This document shows positions 1 to 9,357 of a stretch of DNA of 64,000 bases, piece after piece. The notes beneath the pieces were generated by a model. That model made no database searches, was not told the origin of the DNA, and worked only from the letters and a program-made list of their open reading frames with translations. Made by a program: the position numbers and the translations under genes. Source of the stretch: Locusta migratoria (Eukaryota; Arthropoda; Insecta; Orthoptera; Acrididae); NCBI GenBank assembly GCA_026315105.1, contig CM048750.1, forward strand, positions 73,215,797 to 73,279,796, read 5' to 3'. Positions within the stretch are counted from its first letter, which is position 1, and each line of letters starts with the position of its first letter.

Positions 1-78
1 AACCCTTCCTATATTTACCTCACTCACTATTTTAGTGTGTGATTCTGGATATCCCAAAGAGTTCCAGTTGTTGACAGA

Positions 79-948
79 TTAGAGGCTGTGGGCACCAGCT
101 GCCGCCTCCATCTTGACCCAAAGGTGTAATGGGGGCATATCCAGCATGGTTTCCATCCCAGCAGTTGGTGTGCTGCTAATTCCGCCTGTTATGGCTAAGC
201 AGGCTAGTCTCTGCACCTTACCAAGCTCCTTAGCAGCAACCTGTTGTTCTACCTTCTTCCACCACACGACCGCCCCATAGGTGATCCTGGGTCTAATCAC
301 TGTGGTGTATATCCAGTGCATACCCTTGGGGCTCAGGCCCCAATTTTTGCCACAAGTTCTCCTGGTACTTACTAAAATACCTTTTGCCTTGGAGCAAATA
401 TTCCTAATGTGAGGGGTCCATGTCAGTTTCTCATCTAGGGTAACCCCTAGATATTTCACTGTCCCCTTCACAGGTAGCACTTCATTGAAAAGCTTTAGAT
501 TCGAACTTGAGTGTTGGATATGTTTCCTTGTGAATGGTACAACAACAGTCTTCTTAGGACTAACCCCCAGATCCTGTTTTCTGCACCAGTCTTGCACAAT
601 GTCCAAGGCACCTTGTGCCATATTCTTCACTGTGTCAGCAAATTTGCCAAGTATTACTATGACAAGTTCGTGTGCGTATCCTTGGCAAAAGTACTGCCTA
701 GAGTTTAATTCTCCAATGAGATCATTCACCACTAGCTTCCACAATAAAGGGGAAAGAACTCTTCCTTGTGGGCAACCCCTAGTGGTGTTGATTACCATTT
801 TTTCATTCATCATGGAAGCCTCTACCTTTCTTCCACTGAGCATGGCCCTAGTCCACCTACATATAGTGGTCCTAGGTCATGCACCTCTGCTGCCCTAACC
901 ATGGAATCGAAGGTCGTGTTGCTAAAAGCCCCCTCAATGTCCAGGAAG
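79..948 (-). pseudogene. LINE reverse transcriptase fragment (R1/Jockey-type)
   Basis: This is the C-terminal half of a non-LTR reverse transcriptase, which would copy element RNA into DNA at the target site. Motif A is readable at the 5' end on the minus strand (FLDIEGAF, about 945-920). A frameshift near 850-870 follows, then the motif GCPQGRVLSPLLW, then a damaged catalytic box reading GYAHEL where YADD is expected, then KYLGVTLDEKLTW and a thumb region. The lost aspartates and the frameshift show it is inactive. The endonuclease and fingers are absent, so the copy is truncated at about 948, where a different LINE begins on the other strand. Family placement is from memory; the clade is uncertain. 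Confidence 0.8.
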
Positions 949-951
949 ATA

Positions 952-1757
952 CTCCAAAATAAACAATCCTTAAAGTGTCTGAGTCCAGATACTGTGAGAG
1001 ACGTTTTGGAGTTATTTACCCCCTACATGGCATATGGCTTATTACTGTGGGGAGGTACCTACCAAAGCTACATAAACAGAGCTTTCTTGATACAGAAAAG
1101 AGCAGTCAGACTTGTGGCCAAGGCGGATGCAAGATCATCTTGTAGAAACTTATTTATTGACTATAAGCTGCTCACTTTATATGCACTCTATGCTTACCAG
1201 GTTATCATACTGGTAAAAGAGGACCACAAATATACACATGTGAATGATCAAATACATGAATATAACACAAGACAAAAGCATGATCGTTTTAGAATAAGAA
1301 GAAACTTTTCCAGAACTGAAAATAGCCCGTATGTGAAAGGAGTTATCCTTTATAATAAATTACCTAGCTACTTGAAGGAACTAGAAGGATCTAAATTTAA
1401 AAGTAAACTCAAGAACTGGCTTATTTCTAAATGCCCTTACAGTCTAGATGACCTCCAACTATTTGTACATCAAAGATTGTTGCATTTATTGTTTTGTTGT
1501 ATGGTATGAATATTTTATACTATATTATATAAGTGTGTGTGTATATGTGTATATATTTTTGCCATATATTATTGTGTATGTTATTTTGTTTCCATTTTTT
1601 AAATCGGACACAATGTATGTAGTCAAACTTAGTATGTAATTTTATCTTGTTTGTCTTCTCTCTAGTACTGTTTTAAGGCTTGGTATGAGATATCACCACA
1701 TTTTTACACCGAGATGCATGTCACTTCATTTTATATTGGACTGAATTCTTTTTATTT
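952..1757 (+). pseudogene. 3' end of a LINE (RT thumb/C-terminus and 3' UTR)
   Basis: The open frame from about 955 to 1509 reads through a typical post-catalytic LINE RT segment: YMAYGLLLWGG, then IQKRAVRLVAKADARSSC, then EYNTRQKHD and LYNKLPSYLKELEG, ending in a stop. It is followed by an AT-rich stretch of about 250 bases that is probably the 3' UTR. The catalytic RT motifs are missing, so this is only the 3' part. It abuts, in the opposite orientation, a minus-strand fragment of what looks like the same family that supplies the missing upstream domains (1803-3572). No enzymatic function remains. Confidence 0.75.
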
Positions 1758-1808
1758 AGTAAACTCAAGAACTGGCTTAATCAAAATGCCTTTACAGTCT
1801 AGATGACC
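1402..1808 (+). repeat. Duplicated LINE coding-end segment (about 50 bp, twice)
   Basis: The end of the RT frame at 1402-1454 recurs at 1758-1808 with a few changes (both contain AAACTCAAGAACTGGCTTA and CAGTCTAGATGACC). The second copy lies exactly at the junction with the inverted LINE half that starts at about 1803. It looks like a rearrangement scar. Confidence 0.8.
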
Positions 1809-3572
1809 ACATACCACATACCTAAAAATTTACAAGTCATTACTTTCAAAAATTGTAGTATTCTTTACAACAGATATAGCAGGAACATGGTTTCGTATGC
1901 CAAAATTCACCAACTCAGTTTTGCTCATGTTAACTTTGAAGAAAAAAAAAAAAAAAAAAAAAATTACATGCAACCTCGACAAAGTTTGTAATAACTGCCT
2001 TTAATTCTTGGTTACTATTTGCTCAACACAGCCCTGAAGTGTCATCTGCATACATTCTGGTGGAAACATTCCAAACAGATGGGAATGCATTAACATAATA
2101 AATATAGAGACAGGGGCCAAGATGGGGACCTTTGGGAACTCCAGAACCAACCATACGTTTGCCCGATTGCACCCCCCTCAAAGTCTTTCCATCGTAAAAT
2201 TGAATTTCTGTGCACTGGATTCTACTTTTTAGAAAGGAATGAATAAGTCTTAATATCCATCCAGGTACATCATATGCCATTAGTTTGTGCAAAAGAATTA
2301 CATGGTTAACACGGTCAAAGGCCTTAGATAAATCAAGAAACAGACCTGCCACCTTACAACCAGAATCGAGCTTGTCCAGAGCATCATGTACAAAATCCAC
2401 AGCAGCAGATATTGTGCTCCTGCCTTGTCGAAAACCATGTTGGAAATCAGCCAAAAGTCCTATAGTGGTAAAATGATCATCAAGTTTAAGGACAAGAAAT
2501 TTCTCTATTAATTTACTAAAAACGGATGTAAGTGATATTGGTCTAAAATTTTGAACATTGGTTCTGGGTCTCTTTTTATAGATAGGTTTCACAATAGTAA
2601 ATTTAAGGAGATCTGGGAATATACCACTTGTAAAGACCAACTGGATAAGATGGGTTAGAACGGGAGCCAATTCTAATTTACATTGCTTTAAGAGTTTGAG
2701 AGAAAAATTGTCCCATCCTGATGAAGATTTATTCTTAAGTGTATCAATGGCTTCAATAACATTTCTAGTAGTAATTTTAAGTGGCATACTCAAGTCAACC
2801 ATACTAAAGTCTATATCATTATGTAAAGTTTGTTCTGGTATGATTGGGTCATTTTTTTACCAAGTCAACAAAATAGTCATTAAATTTTTACTGATAATAT
2901 GAGGGTCATCAATGACCTCTTCATTTATTATTAAAGATACATTTTCTTTTTTCATACTTGCACTATCTTGACCTCTAATATTCTTAACAAATGCCCAAGA
3001 ACTCTTAGACACATTGTCAGATGTTGCTATCTTAGATTTTATACTTTCAGCTTTAGCTTTTTTAACCTCCTTACGAAATAGTAATTTATATCTCTTGTAT
3101 CTTTCTTTATACAATTCATTACCAGTATATACAAAAAGATCATACATGTTAAGCATTTATGAACGTAGTTTGAGTGCATGAGCATCCAATGAGACCATTC
3201 CAATTTTACTATCATTTATTTTATTTTGTTTGTAGGATTTTTTTACTGGGGAATTCATATCCAGGTGCCATATAAAAGTATCGAAAAAGGTCTGCCATTG
3301 GTTGTTCACCCCTTCACTAGAAAAAACAAGGTCCCAATTTTCAATGGCTAATCTATGCTTCAAAATTTAAACATTTCTATCAGTGAATTTTCTCTTAAAT
3401 TCCACAGATCTGAACCAGTTCTGTGTCAGTAGATTATTGAAATCTATTAACTGTGCAAAGTGATCAGCTACAAAACCATTTATCACAGAAGCCTAAAAAA
3501 TCTATATCAGTAATTACATGGTCAATGGATGATGAGCTATTATGTGTCATTCTGGTTGTTATATGGCCTAGA
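1803..3572 (-). pseudogene. LINE endonuclease end plus reverse transcriptase (decayed)
   Basis: Read on the minus strand this is a 5'-truncated LINE. An endonuclease C-terminal motif (SSSSIDHVIT) lies near 3530 and an endonuclease-RT linker spans about 3363-2857. The RT frame (2802-2023) has PISLTSVFSKLIEK, GFRQGRSTISAAVDF, LFLDLSKAFDRVNH, a disturbed GVPKGPHLGPCLY and an intact-looking MYADDTS catalytic box. A further piece (VNMSKTELVNFGI) continues to about 1803 beyond a poly-A tract. Several frameshifts and stops separate the parts. It resembles the plus-strand fragment on its left in style, and together the two would cover most of one ORF2. Inactive. Confidence 0.85.
1939..1962 (+). repeat. 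Poly-A tract inside the LINE fragment
   Basis: An uninterrupted run of A interrupts the minus-strand LINE reading frame between the catalytic box and the downstream VNMSKTEL motif. It is a likely slippage expansion. Confidence 0.9.
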
Positions 3573-3573
3573 C

Positions 3574-3660
3574 CAGAGGCGGCCAACCCGCAGGCCGCAT
3601 GCGGCCTCGCGAGCCGATAAGTTTTGGCCCGCGGAGATGTTTCATATAGAAGAAAAATTT
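3574..3660 (+). mobile_element. hAT-type terminal sequence
   Basis: The segment begins CAGAGGCGGCCAACCCGC and continues with GGCCGCATGCGGCC, which matches in style the CAG-starting terminal inverted repeats of hAT transposons as I remember them. I cannot see the partner end. The decayed hAT transposase at 6085-7885 could belong to the same element, with SINEs and a LINE inserted between. That link is inference. Confidence 0.45.
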
Positions 3661-4944
3661 AGACTTTTATTTCATGTATAACTGCAAAATAACATTCCAT
3701 CAAATGTCTTTAGTATCATATCAAATTACAGCAGGTATATATAATTTCATTGATCCAACTATCATTAAATTTTCATATAAATTCCTGTTTGTAAAACACT
3801 ACCGTATGTTGCGTGGCATGTGGCTGAGACGGTAGACGGTGTGAGATGTAAGGGGACGGGAGAGGCAGCTTGTGGGGTGTCGGGCGGCCGTTGTGAATTA
3901 CGTGGCAGCCAGTTCCAGCTTGCGTAAGTCAGTTGAGGGTGGGGATGCCGACATGTGGGTTGTGAGTGCAGCGAGAGGACTGCCGGAAAGAAGGGCGGGT
4001 GGGCGGGTGAGGACGAGACGGAGGAGGGCTCGGGTTTAGGAATCCTTAGCGTTCTGTTGTGGCGGTTGCAGGCTGGAGCACAGACAATTTAGTGACGTAG
4101 TGTACTGCCACATCATCCGAATACATAGTAATGTCTACAGTTCGTCTTCTATCGACAGAAGATAATAATTTACTGCACCGAGTGACAGAGGACCCTTCAG
4201 ATTGATGTTGCATTCTTTGAACCATAATCGCTCTAGCTACGGTGTTAGCGTTGAATGTTCGGAAATAAACTCTTGAATCGTCTCCAGTCAAAGTGAGTGG
4301 ATGGTAATAAGGGCACGATTAGTAGCGGTTGTGACTAAACAGAGTAATCTTTCAAGTAAAACCAGCTTTTATCTTTTTACAATTGATCTAAGATGCTTCT
4401 CTTTATTTTTACTAGGCTTGTATGTATTTTATATATTCAGTCGATATTAGCAATGGTTTCGCCCTCAGTACCATCTTTTAATTTCAGTAGTACAAAACTA
4501 ATTATAATAATGTAGTTTTACTAATGACTTTGAGAGATTGCATATTTCAAATGTACAGATATGAGCCTGTCTTTCTGTGTTATTTACAGCAAGTAATAAT
4601 GTTATAGACCTGAAATGTAGAATACTTTTCAGTAAGAATCATAACAAAGTACGTCGAAATTTTAAGTGAACATCAGCAACTTTTATATTTACGACACATG
4701 ACGTTCAGGACTAAACTACAAATTTCCTAAAGCAGTTGCATACTAGTATCAAAAATTCTCGAGAGAAAGGACTATGCAGTTTCCCAAGTACGTATAATAC
4801 CGTACTTAAATGAAACACTGATAATTTGACGAGAAGTATGACTTTGTAGTACCGCCATTTAGGCTGAAAAATATGTCATCTCGTCCCACTGGCATAAAAA
4901 TGTCGAGTATTGAAATTCCTCTCATCGTGGACACTAAAGTAGAG
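3661..4944. other. No recognised gene; possible hAT interior
   Basis: A mixed stretch with a GC-richer part at about 3820-4030 and AT-rich sequence after 4300. One short minus-strand open frame (4291-4046) has no recognisable motif. I see no coding signal or repeat structure. Confidence 0.5.
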
Positions 4945-5149
4945 TAGAGTAGCCGAGCAGTCAGTCTAAAGCGTCTCGCTGCGGAGCGCGCGGTTACTCG
5001 CCGTGGAGGTTAGAGTACTCCCTGGGGCATGGGTGTATGTGTTTGTCCTTAGGTTAGTTTACCTAGGTATAAGTAGTTTGTAAGCTACGGACTGATTACC
5101 ACGCAGTATGGTCCGATAGATCTACAAACATTTGAATATTTTGAACACT
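4945..5149 (+). mobile_element. tRNA-derived SINE
   Basis: The tRNA-like head begins GCCGAGCAGTCAGTCTAAAG (degenerate A box). A degraded B box and the body typical of this family follow (TGTCCTTAGGTTAGTTTACC, AGTAGTTTGTAAGCTACGGACTG), ending TACAAACATTTGAA. It would have been transcribed by RNA polymerase III and mobilised by LINE machinery. The head differs from the commoner copies (for example 19365), so it represents another subfamily. Confidence 0.85.
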
Positions 5150-5160
5150 AAAGTTTCGCG

Positions 5161-5352
5161 CTGGAGTGGCCGATCGTTTTAAGGCGTCTTGCGGTTGCTC
5201 GCCGCATAAATTCGAGTTGTTCTTCAGGCATGGGTGTTTGTGTTATCCTTAGCATAAGTTACTGTAAGTTAGTTTAAATAGTTTGTAAGCCTAGGGGCTG
5301 ATGACCAACGTAGTTAAGTCATTCAGATTTATAAACATTTGAATTTTGAAAT
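5161..5352 (+). mobile_element. tRNA-derived SINE (degenerate head)
   Basis: Same family as the preceding SINE and same strand, about 10 bases downstream. The head GAGTGGCCGATCGTTTTAAG is diverged. The body keeps GCATGGGTGTTTGTGT, TAGTTTGTAAGCCTAGG and the TTATAAACATTTGAA tail. Confidence 0.8.
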
Positions 5353-5638
5353 CACAGTAAATAACTAAATGCACTGTTAGGCGAGTGTAACAAAATCATT
5401 GTTACCTCAGAAGTCATGAATACTAAACCACAGTAAATAACTGATTATGAGAAAATCTCTCTGTCTGAAATTTTACCAAATATTCCTTGTTTTTCATAAA
5501 TCTTCAGTGCGACAAAAACAACCGTGAGGCGTGTATGTTGCCTTCAAGGAAGTTTTGCGCATGTGCATTGCAGATAAAATGATCTGCTAGGAGAATGAAA
5601 TGAAGAATCATAATTCAACGACACTTTTTTTTACATGA

Positions 5639-5831
5639 AATGTTCAAATGTTTGTGTAGCTTATGGGACTTAACTACAGGGTCCTCAGTCCCTAAACTTA
5701 CAAACTACTTATGAACTAATACTAAGGACGGCACAAATATCCATGTCCGAGGGGGGATTCGAACCCCCGACCGTAGTGGCCGTGCAGACCGTGACTGGAG
5801 CACCTCAGTCCCCTCGGCCACCACGGCCGGC
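5639..5831 (-). mobile_element. tRNA-derived SINE with target-site duplication
   Basis: A minus-strand copy with B box GGTTCGAA-type sequence (seen as ATTCGAACCCCC on the plus strand) and A-box region TGGCCGAGGGGACTGAGG. It is flanked by the direct repeat TTTTTACATGA at about 5628-5638 and 5832-5842, which marks an LINE-type insertion. Confidence 0.9.
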
Positions 5832-6173
5832 TTTTTACATGATCAGCTTTCTTTTTCGGGGGCTGCAGTGAACACGTAGGACGCGCCTCCAGTGTTTTGC
5901 GATGTTAAACTGTTTCGCAGAACTTTAAAGTAGATTTGTAGGGAGTTTTTGAGAGATGCATGGAACTACTTTACGTAACTGATATTTCATTCTGAACGTC
6001 ACGTAATTCGATTACCGTGTGATGTCTTTGTCAGTTTGACTTATAGGGGAAAATGTCTGTTTCAACTGAAGACGTAATCTTGGTATGGCGTCAACTAGCA
6101 AAGAAGTAGGACCTAAGAAGAGGAAAGTTGCAGAGGAGTTGAGAACTTTTCAAGACAGGTGGACAATAAAGCT

Positions 6174-6201
6174 TTGTGTGTGTGTGTGCGTGTGTGTGTG
6201 T
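6174..6201 (+). repeat. TG microsatellite inside the hAT frame
   Basis: The TG repeat follows the codons for RWTIKLC and disrupts the BED-finger region of the hAT pseudogene. It probably expanded after loss of function. Confidence 0.85.
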
Positions 6202-6447
6202 AATATAAAATAATACCGATATATCTAATATGCAAGGAATCTCTGTTCCAAAAGAACATAACATCAAAGGGCATTACGAGACTAAACATGCAGTTATGTT
6301 CGAAAAGTACAAGGGACAATATCGACAAGGTCAAGTAAACGGCTTAAAAAGGTAACTTTGTACTCAACAATAATTATTTACAATGGCGAATTCAGAGGCA
6401 ACGTGCTACGTGAAAGCGAGTTATGCAGTAGCTCTGCTATTCCTTAT

Positions 6448-7174
6448 TTACATAAATTCACTCGAAATAATGAGAAGTGTGAAGTCGTCCACATGAGTAC
6501 GAAAATAAATCCGTTAAACTTTGTTTACAACATAAATCAAGCAAATGTGAAGGCCGTAAACTCCACAAAATACCTAGGAATTACTATTACTTCAGACCTA
6601 AACCGGAAAGAACACGTAGATAATATCGTGGGAAAGGCGAACCAGAGACTGCGTTTTATTGGCAGAACCCTTAAAAGATGCAACAGAACTACAAAAGAGA
6701 CTGCATACACTACGTTTCTCCGTCCATTTTCGGAGTATTACTGCCCAGTGAGGGACCCTTATCAGGTGGGTTTGACGGAGGACATCGAAAGAGTCCTGAG
6801 AAGGGCAGCTCGTTTCCTATTGACACGATACAGGGGAAACAGCGTTACGGAAATGATACAGGATCTGGGATGGGAATCATTACAACAACGGCGCTTATCG
6901 CTGCGGTGTGGGCTACTTGCGAAACTTCAATCGCCAACATTCTCCTCCGAATGCGAAAATATATTGTTGACTCCCACTTACATAGGTAGAAATGATCATC
7001 AGAATAAAATAAGAGAAATCAGAACTCGAACAGAGAGATTCAGGTGTTCTTTCTTCTCGCGCGCTATTCGAGAATGGAATGGGAGATAAATAGTACAATT
7101 GTGGTTCGATGAACCCTCTGCCAGGCACTTAAATGTGATTTGCAGAGTATCCCATGTAGATGTAGATGTAGATA
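6448..7174 (+). pseudogene. CR1-like LINE 3' part inserted in the hAT gene
   Basis: A 5'-truncated LINE covering only the RT C-terminus: NNEKCEVVHMSTK, KAVNSTKYLGITITSDLN, VGKANQRLRFIGRTLKRCNR, YQVGLTEDIERVLRRAARF, LGWESLQQRRLSLR, then RTERFRCSFFSRAIREWNG and a stop. The 3' UTR carries ATGAACCCTCTGCCAGGCAC and ends in a short GTAGAT repeat, not poly-A, as CR1/L2-type LINEs do. The flanking hAT coding sequence reads on either side of it, so it is an insertion. The same family recurs at 40451 and 57412. Confidence 0.85.
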
Positions 7175-7885
7175 ACTGGGGAAAAAATCAAACCCATATT
7201 CAGACGGCGAAATGTTAAAGGAATGCCTTGAGACCGTCGTCGAAATGATGCGTCCGCAGAAGAAACAGGATTTCTCAAAAGTAAGCCTGTCTCTTCGAAC
7301 TATTACTAGACGTGTGTCGACATTGTAAGACAAATTGAAGATAATTTTAAAAATCGTGTTTCTGAGTTGATGTTTTTCTTCACTATGTTTGGATGAGTGT
7401 ACAGATATTCCGGATAGCGACCAAGTGGCGATTTATGTCAGTGATTTTGATGCCCATGTTAATAAAACAGAAGAATTAGCGGCATTGTATCCACTTAAGT
7501 CACGAGATTTGCATCGTCATTAGTTTGTTTTCATTAAAGTTTGACTACTTATCGCTGCTAACAACAGATAAGACTCCAGCAATGGCTGGGATAAGCGAAT
7601 TAACTGAAAATGAGGTCTGCAAAGTTGGCAGCACATCAGTGTTAAACTTTCGTTACGTTTATCTACCAAGAGAATTTATGTGCGAAGTGCCTCAAAATGG
7701 AGCATGCCATGAAGGTAGTTGTCGAAACAGTGAACTTTAGGTTTATTCACTGGCTTTGGATGACTGTACAGTTCCAAGAATTTTTGAAGTCTTTGGATTC
7801 AGAGCAAGGGGAATTTCGTGTTATAGAGAGATAAGATGGCTAGCCCGTGAAAAATGTTGAAAAGAGTGTTTGAAGACTGCAATCT

Positions 7886-8651
7886 TTGAGGCTTGAGTCT
7901 TCGGACTTATTGGTCAGTTTCGATGTGGTTTCACTGTTCACTCGTGTCTCACTGGAAGATTCCCTGTGTCTGATTAGCGAAAAACTGGATGATGACTTGG
8001 TCAAGCTTTGTCGTCATGTGCTGACATCCACGTATTTTTTATTTAATGACAACTTTTTTGAACAGACTGACGGAGTGGCTATGGGGAGTAGTTGCCAATT
8101 TGTTTATGGAGGATTTTGAGGATATGGCACTGAGGACTTCGGCTCTGCAACCAAAGTGTTTCTGGAGATATGTTGATGACACATTCTTTGTGTGGCCCCA
8201 TGGACGAGATTCTCTGAATCGATTTCTTGACCACTTCAACTGTCTCCATCCCAATATCAAATTCACCATGGAGGTTGAAAGCGATGGGAAGCTTCCGATC
8301 CTGGATGCCATGGTGTACAAGAAACAGGATGGTACCCTGGGACATAGTGTTTATCGGAAGCCCACACATACAGATCTGTACCTCAATGCAAGAAGCTGCC
8401 ACCCACCACACCAACGCAGTGGCGTCCTTAAGACTCTGGTACGCAGAGCTTATGAAGTTTCCGATGCAGAAAGCCTACCACAGGAACTTTCACACTTGAC
8501 TTCTGTGTTTAAGGAAAATGGGTACTCCGAGAGGCAGATTCTTCGAGCTATGCAGTTTGGACCATTCCGGGAAGTGCATGAAGAGGAAGACAGATCTGTT
8601 GCTTTTATTCCGTATGCAGGGGGCATATCTCACAAAGTAGCAGAATCCTAA
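7886..8651 (+). pseudogene. Penelope reverse transcriptase (frameshifted)
   Basis: Readable motifs in order are LLVSFDVVSLFTRVSLEDSL (the motif-A region with its Asp), EQTDGVAMGS, then a small out-of-frame loss, then NLFMEDFED, WRYVDDTFFVWPHG (the catalytic YVDD box, intact), LPILDAMVYKKQDGTLGHSV, YRKPTHTDLYLN and FIPYAGGISHKV. The break at about 8095 removes the few residues normally found between MGS and the VVANLF-like segment. A second frame change at about 8640 separates it from the endonuclease. The fingers upstream of motif A are absent. Inactive, but little diverged. Confidence 0.85.
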
Positions 8652-8654
8652 AGA

Positions 8655-9060
8655 AATTTAACATCCAGAGTGTGTTCCGTCCACCACCCAATATCAGGAC
8701 ACTTTTAGGATCCGTTAAAGACGACTTGGGCCTTAAAAAACAGGGTTTGTACAGGATTCCATGCGAGTGTGGGAAGGCGTACATTGGCAGGTCGATCCGC
8801 ACTGTTCATGACAGATGTGTGGAACATCGCCGTCACATCAGGCTTCTACAGCCCGAAAAGTCAGCAGTTGCGGAACATTGTCTAAACGAGCAACATAGGA
8901 TGTTGTTCGATGATACTCGTATTGTGGCCAGCACGTCCGGTGTTTGGGACAATGTGTATAAAGAGTCTATTGAAATCAGGCTGTCAGAAAATTTAATTAA
9001 TAGAGACAAGGGTTTTCCGCTTAGCGGTTTTATCAAATATGAAAAAACATCGATCTTTTA
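8655..9060 (+). pseudogene. GIY-YIG endonuclease domain of the Penelope element
   Basis: The sequence QGLYRIPCECGKAYIGRS carries the GLY...YIG signature with the Cys pair found in Penelope GIY-YIG domains. It is followed by RTVHDRCVEHRRHI, where the Arg and the EH pair fit the family, then VAEHCLNEQHRMLFDD, and YKESIEIRLSENLINRDKGF with the conserved Glu and the final Asn region. The domain is about 130 residues and reads without a stop. In active elements it nicks target DNA to start reverse transcription. It was originally one protein with the RT upstream but is now out of frame with it. Confidence 0.85.
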
Positions 9061-9267
9061 TGCAACCCACCAGATTGCTGGAAGACAACCCATGACTGCG
9101 ATATATCGAGAGCACCGCCTTTCCCCCACCGGCGGCGCCGCAAGACCTGTCTGTGTGCAATACCTGTGGCAGGCCGCGCATGCGCCTTCATCACTCGCAG
9201 GCCTATATAGGACGGCGTTCCATGCCCTCGGCATCAGTTGTCGGCGAGTCCAGCAGCAGCAGTTCCC

Positions 9268-9299
9268 CTGAGGATGGCGGACAGTTGTTCCGCCGAAAT
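9268..9299 (+). ncRNA. Hammerhead-ribozyme-like core in Penelope 3' region
   Basis: CTGAGGA matches the CUGANGA box and GAAA matches the second box of a hammerhead core. Between them lies a perfect 6-bp stem (GGCGGA/TCCGCC, 7-base loop) with one extra U before it. Penelope elements are known to carry hammerhead motifs. I have not verified stems I and III, so activity is unproven. Confidence 0.5.
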
Positions 9300-9357
9300 A
9301 TTGGGTCAGTTTGACTTCAAAATCCGGCAGCAAACCCGAAAAAACTATGAAGATCTT

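Larger units (their letters stand above)
6085..7885 (+). pseudogene. hAT transposase with BED-type finger (GTF2IRD2/ZBED-like), split by a LINE
   Basis: The frame starts at the ATG at 6085 (MASTSKEVGPKKRKVAEELR). After a TG microsatellite it continues with a BED-finger-like stretch (LICKES, VPKEHNIKGHYETKHA, 6230-6330) and a helical segment (ANSEATCYVKASYAV, to about 6445). A CR1-like LINE interrupts it. The transposase resumes at about 7180 with SDGEMLKECLETVVEMM, then DECTDIPDSDQVAIYVSDF (the first catalytic Asp region), LLTTDKTPAMAGI, ENLCAKCLKMEHAMKVVVE and EIRWLARE before being cut by the Penelope element. At least three frameshifts or stops are visible. In this family the protein binds terminal repeats and catalyses cut-and-paste transposition in the nucleus; this copy cannot. 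The family name is from memory, but the order of motifs supports it well. Confidence 0.8.
7886..9357 (+). mobile_element. Penelope-like retroelement, 5'-truncated
   Basis: The element contains the C-terminal two thirds of a Penelope-type reverse transcriptase followed by a GIY-YIG endonuclease domain, then a 3' region with a hammerhead-like core at 9268-9299. It cuts into the hAT pseudogene on the left and abuts a decayed LINE on the right. The N-terminal RT part and any left terminal repeat are missing. Penelope elements are known to couple RT with a GIY-YIG nuclease; that order is directly visible here. Confidence 0.88.
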
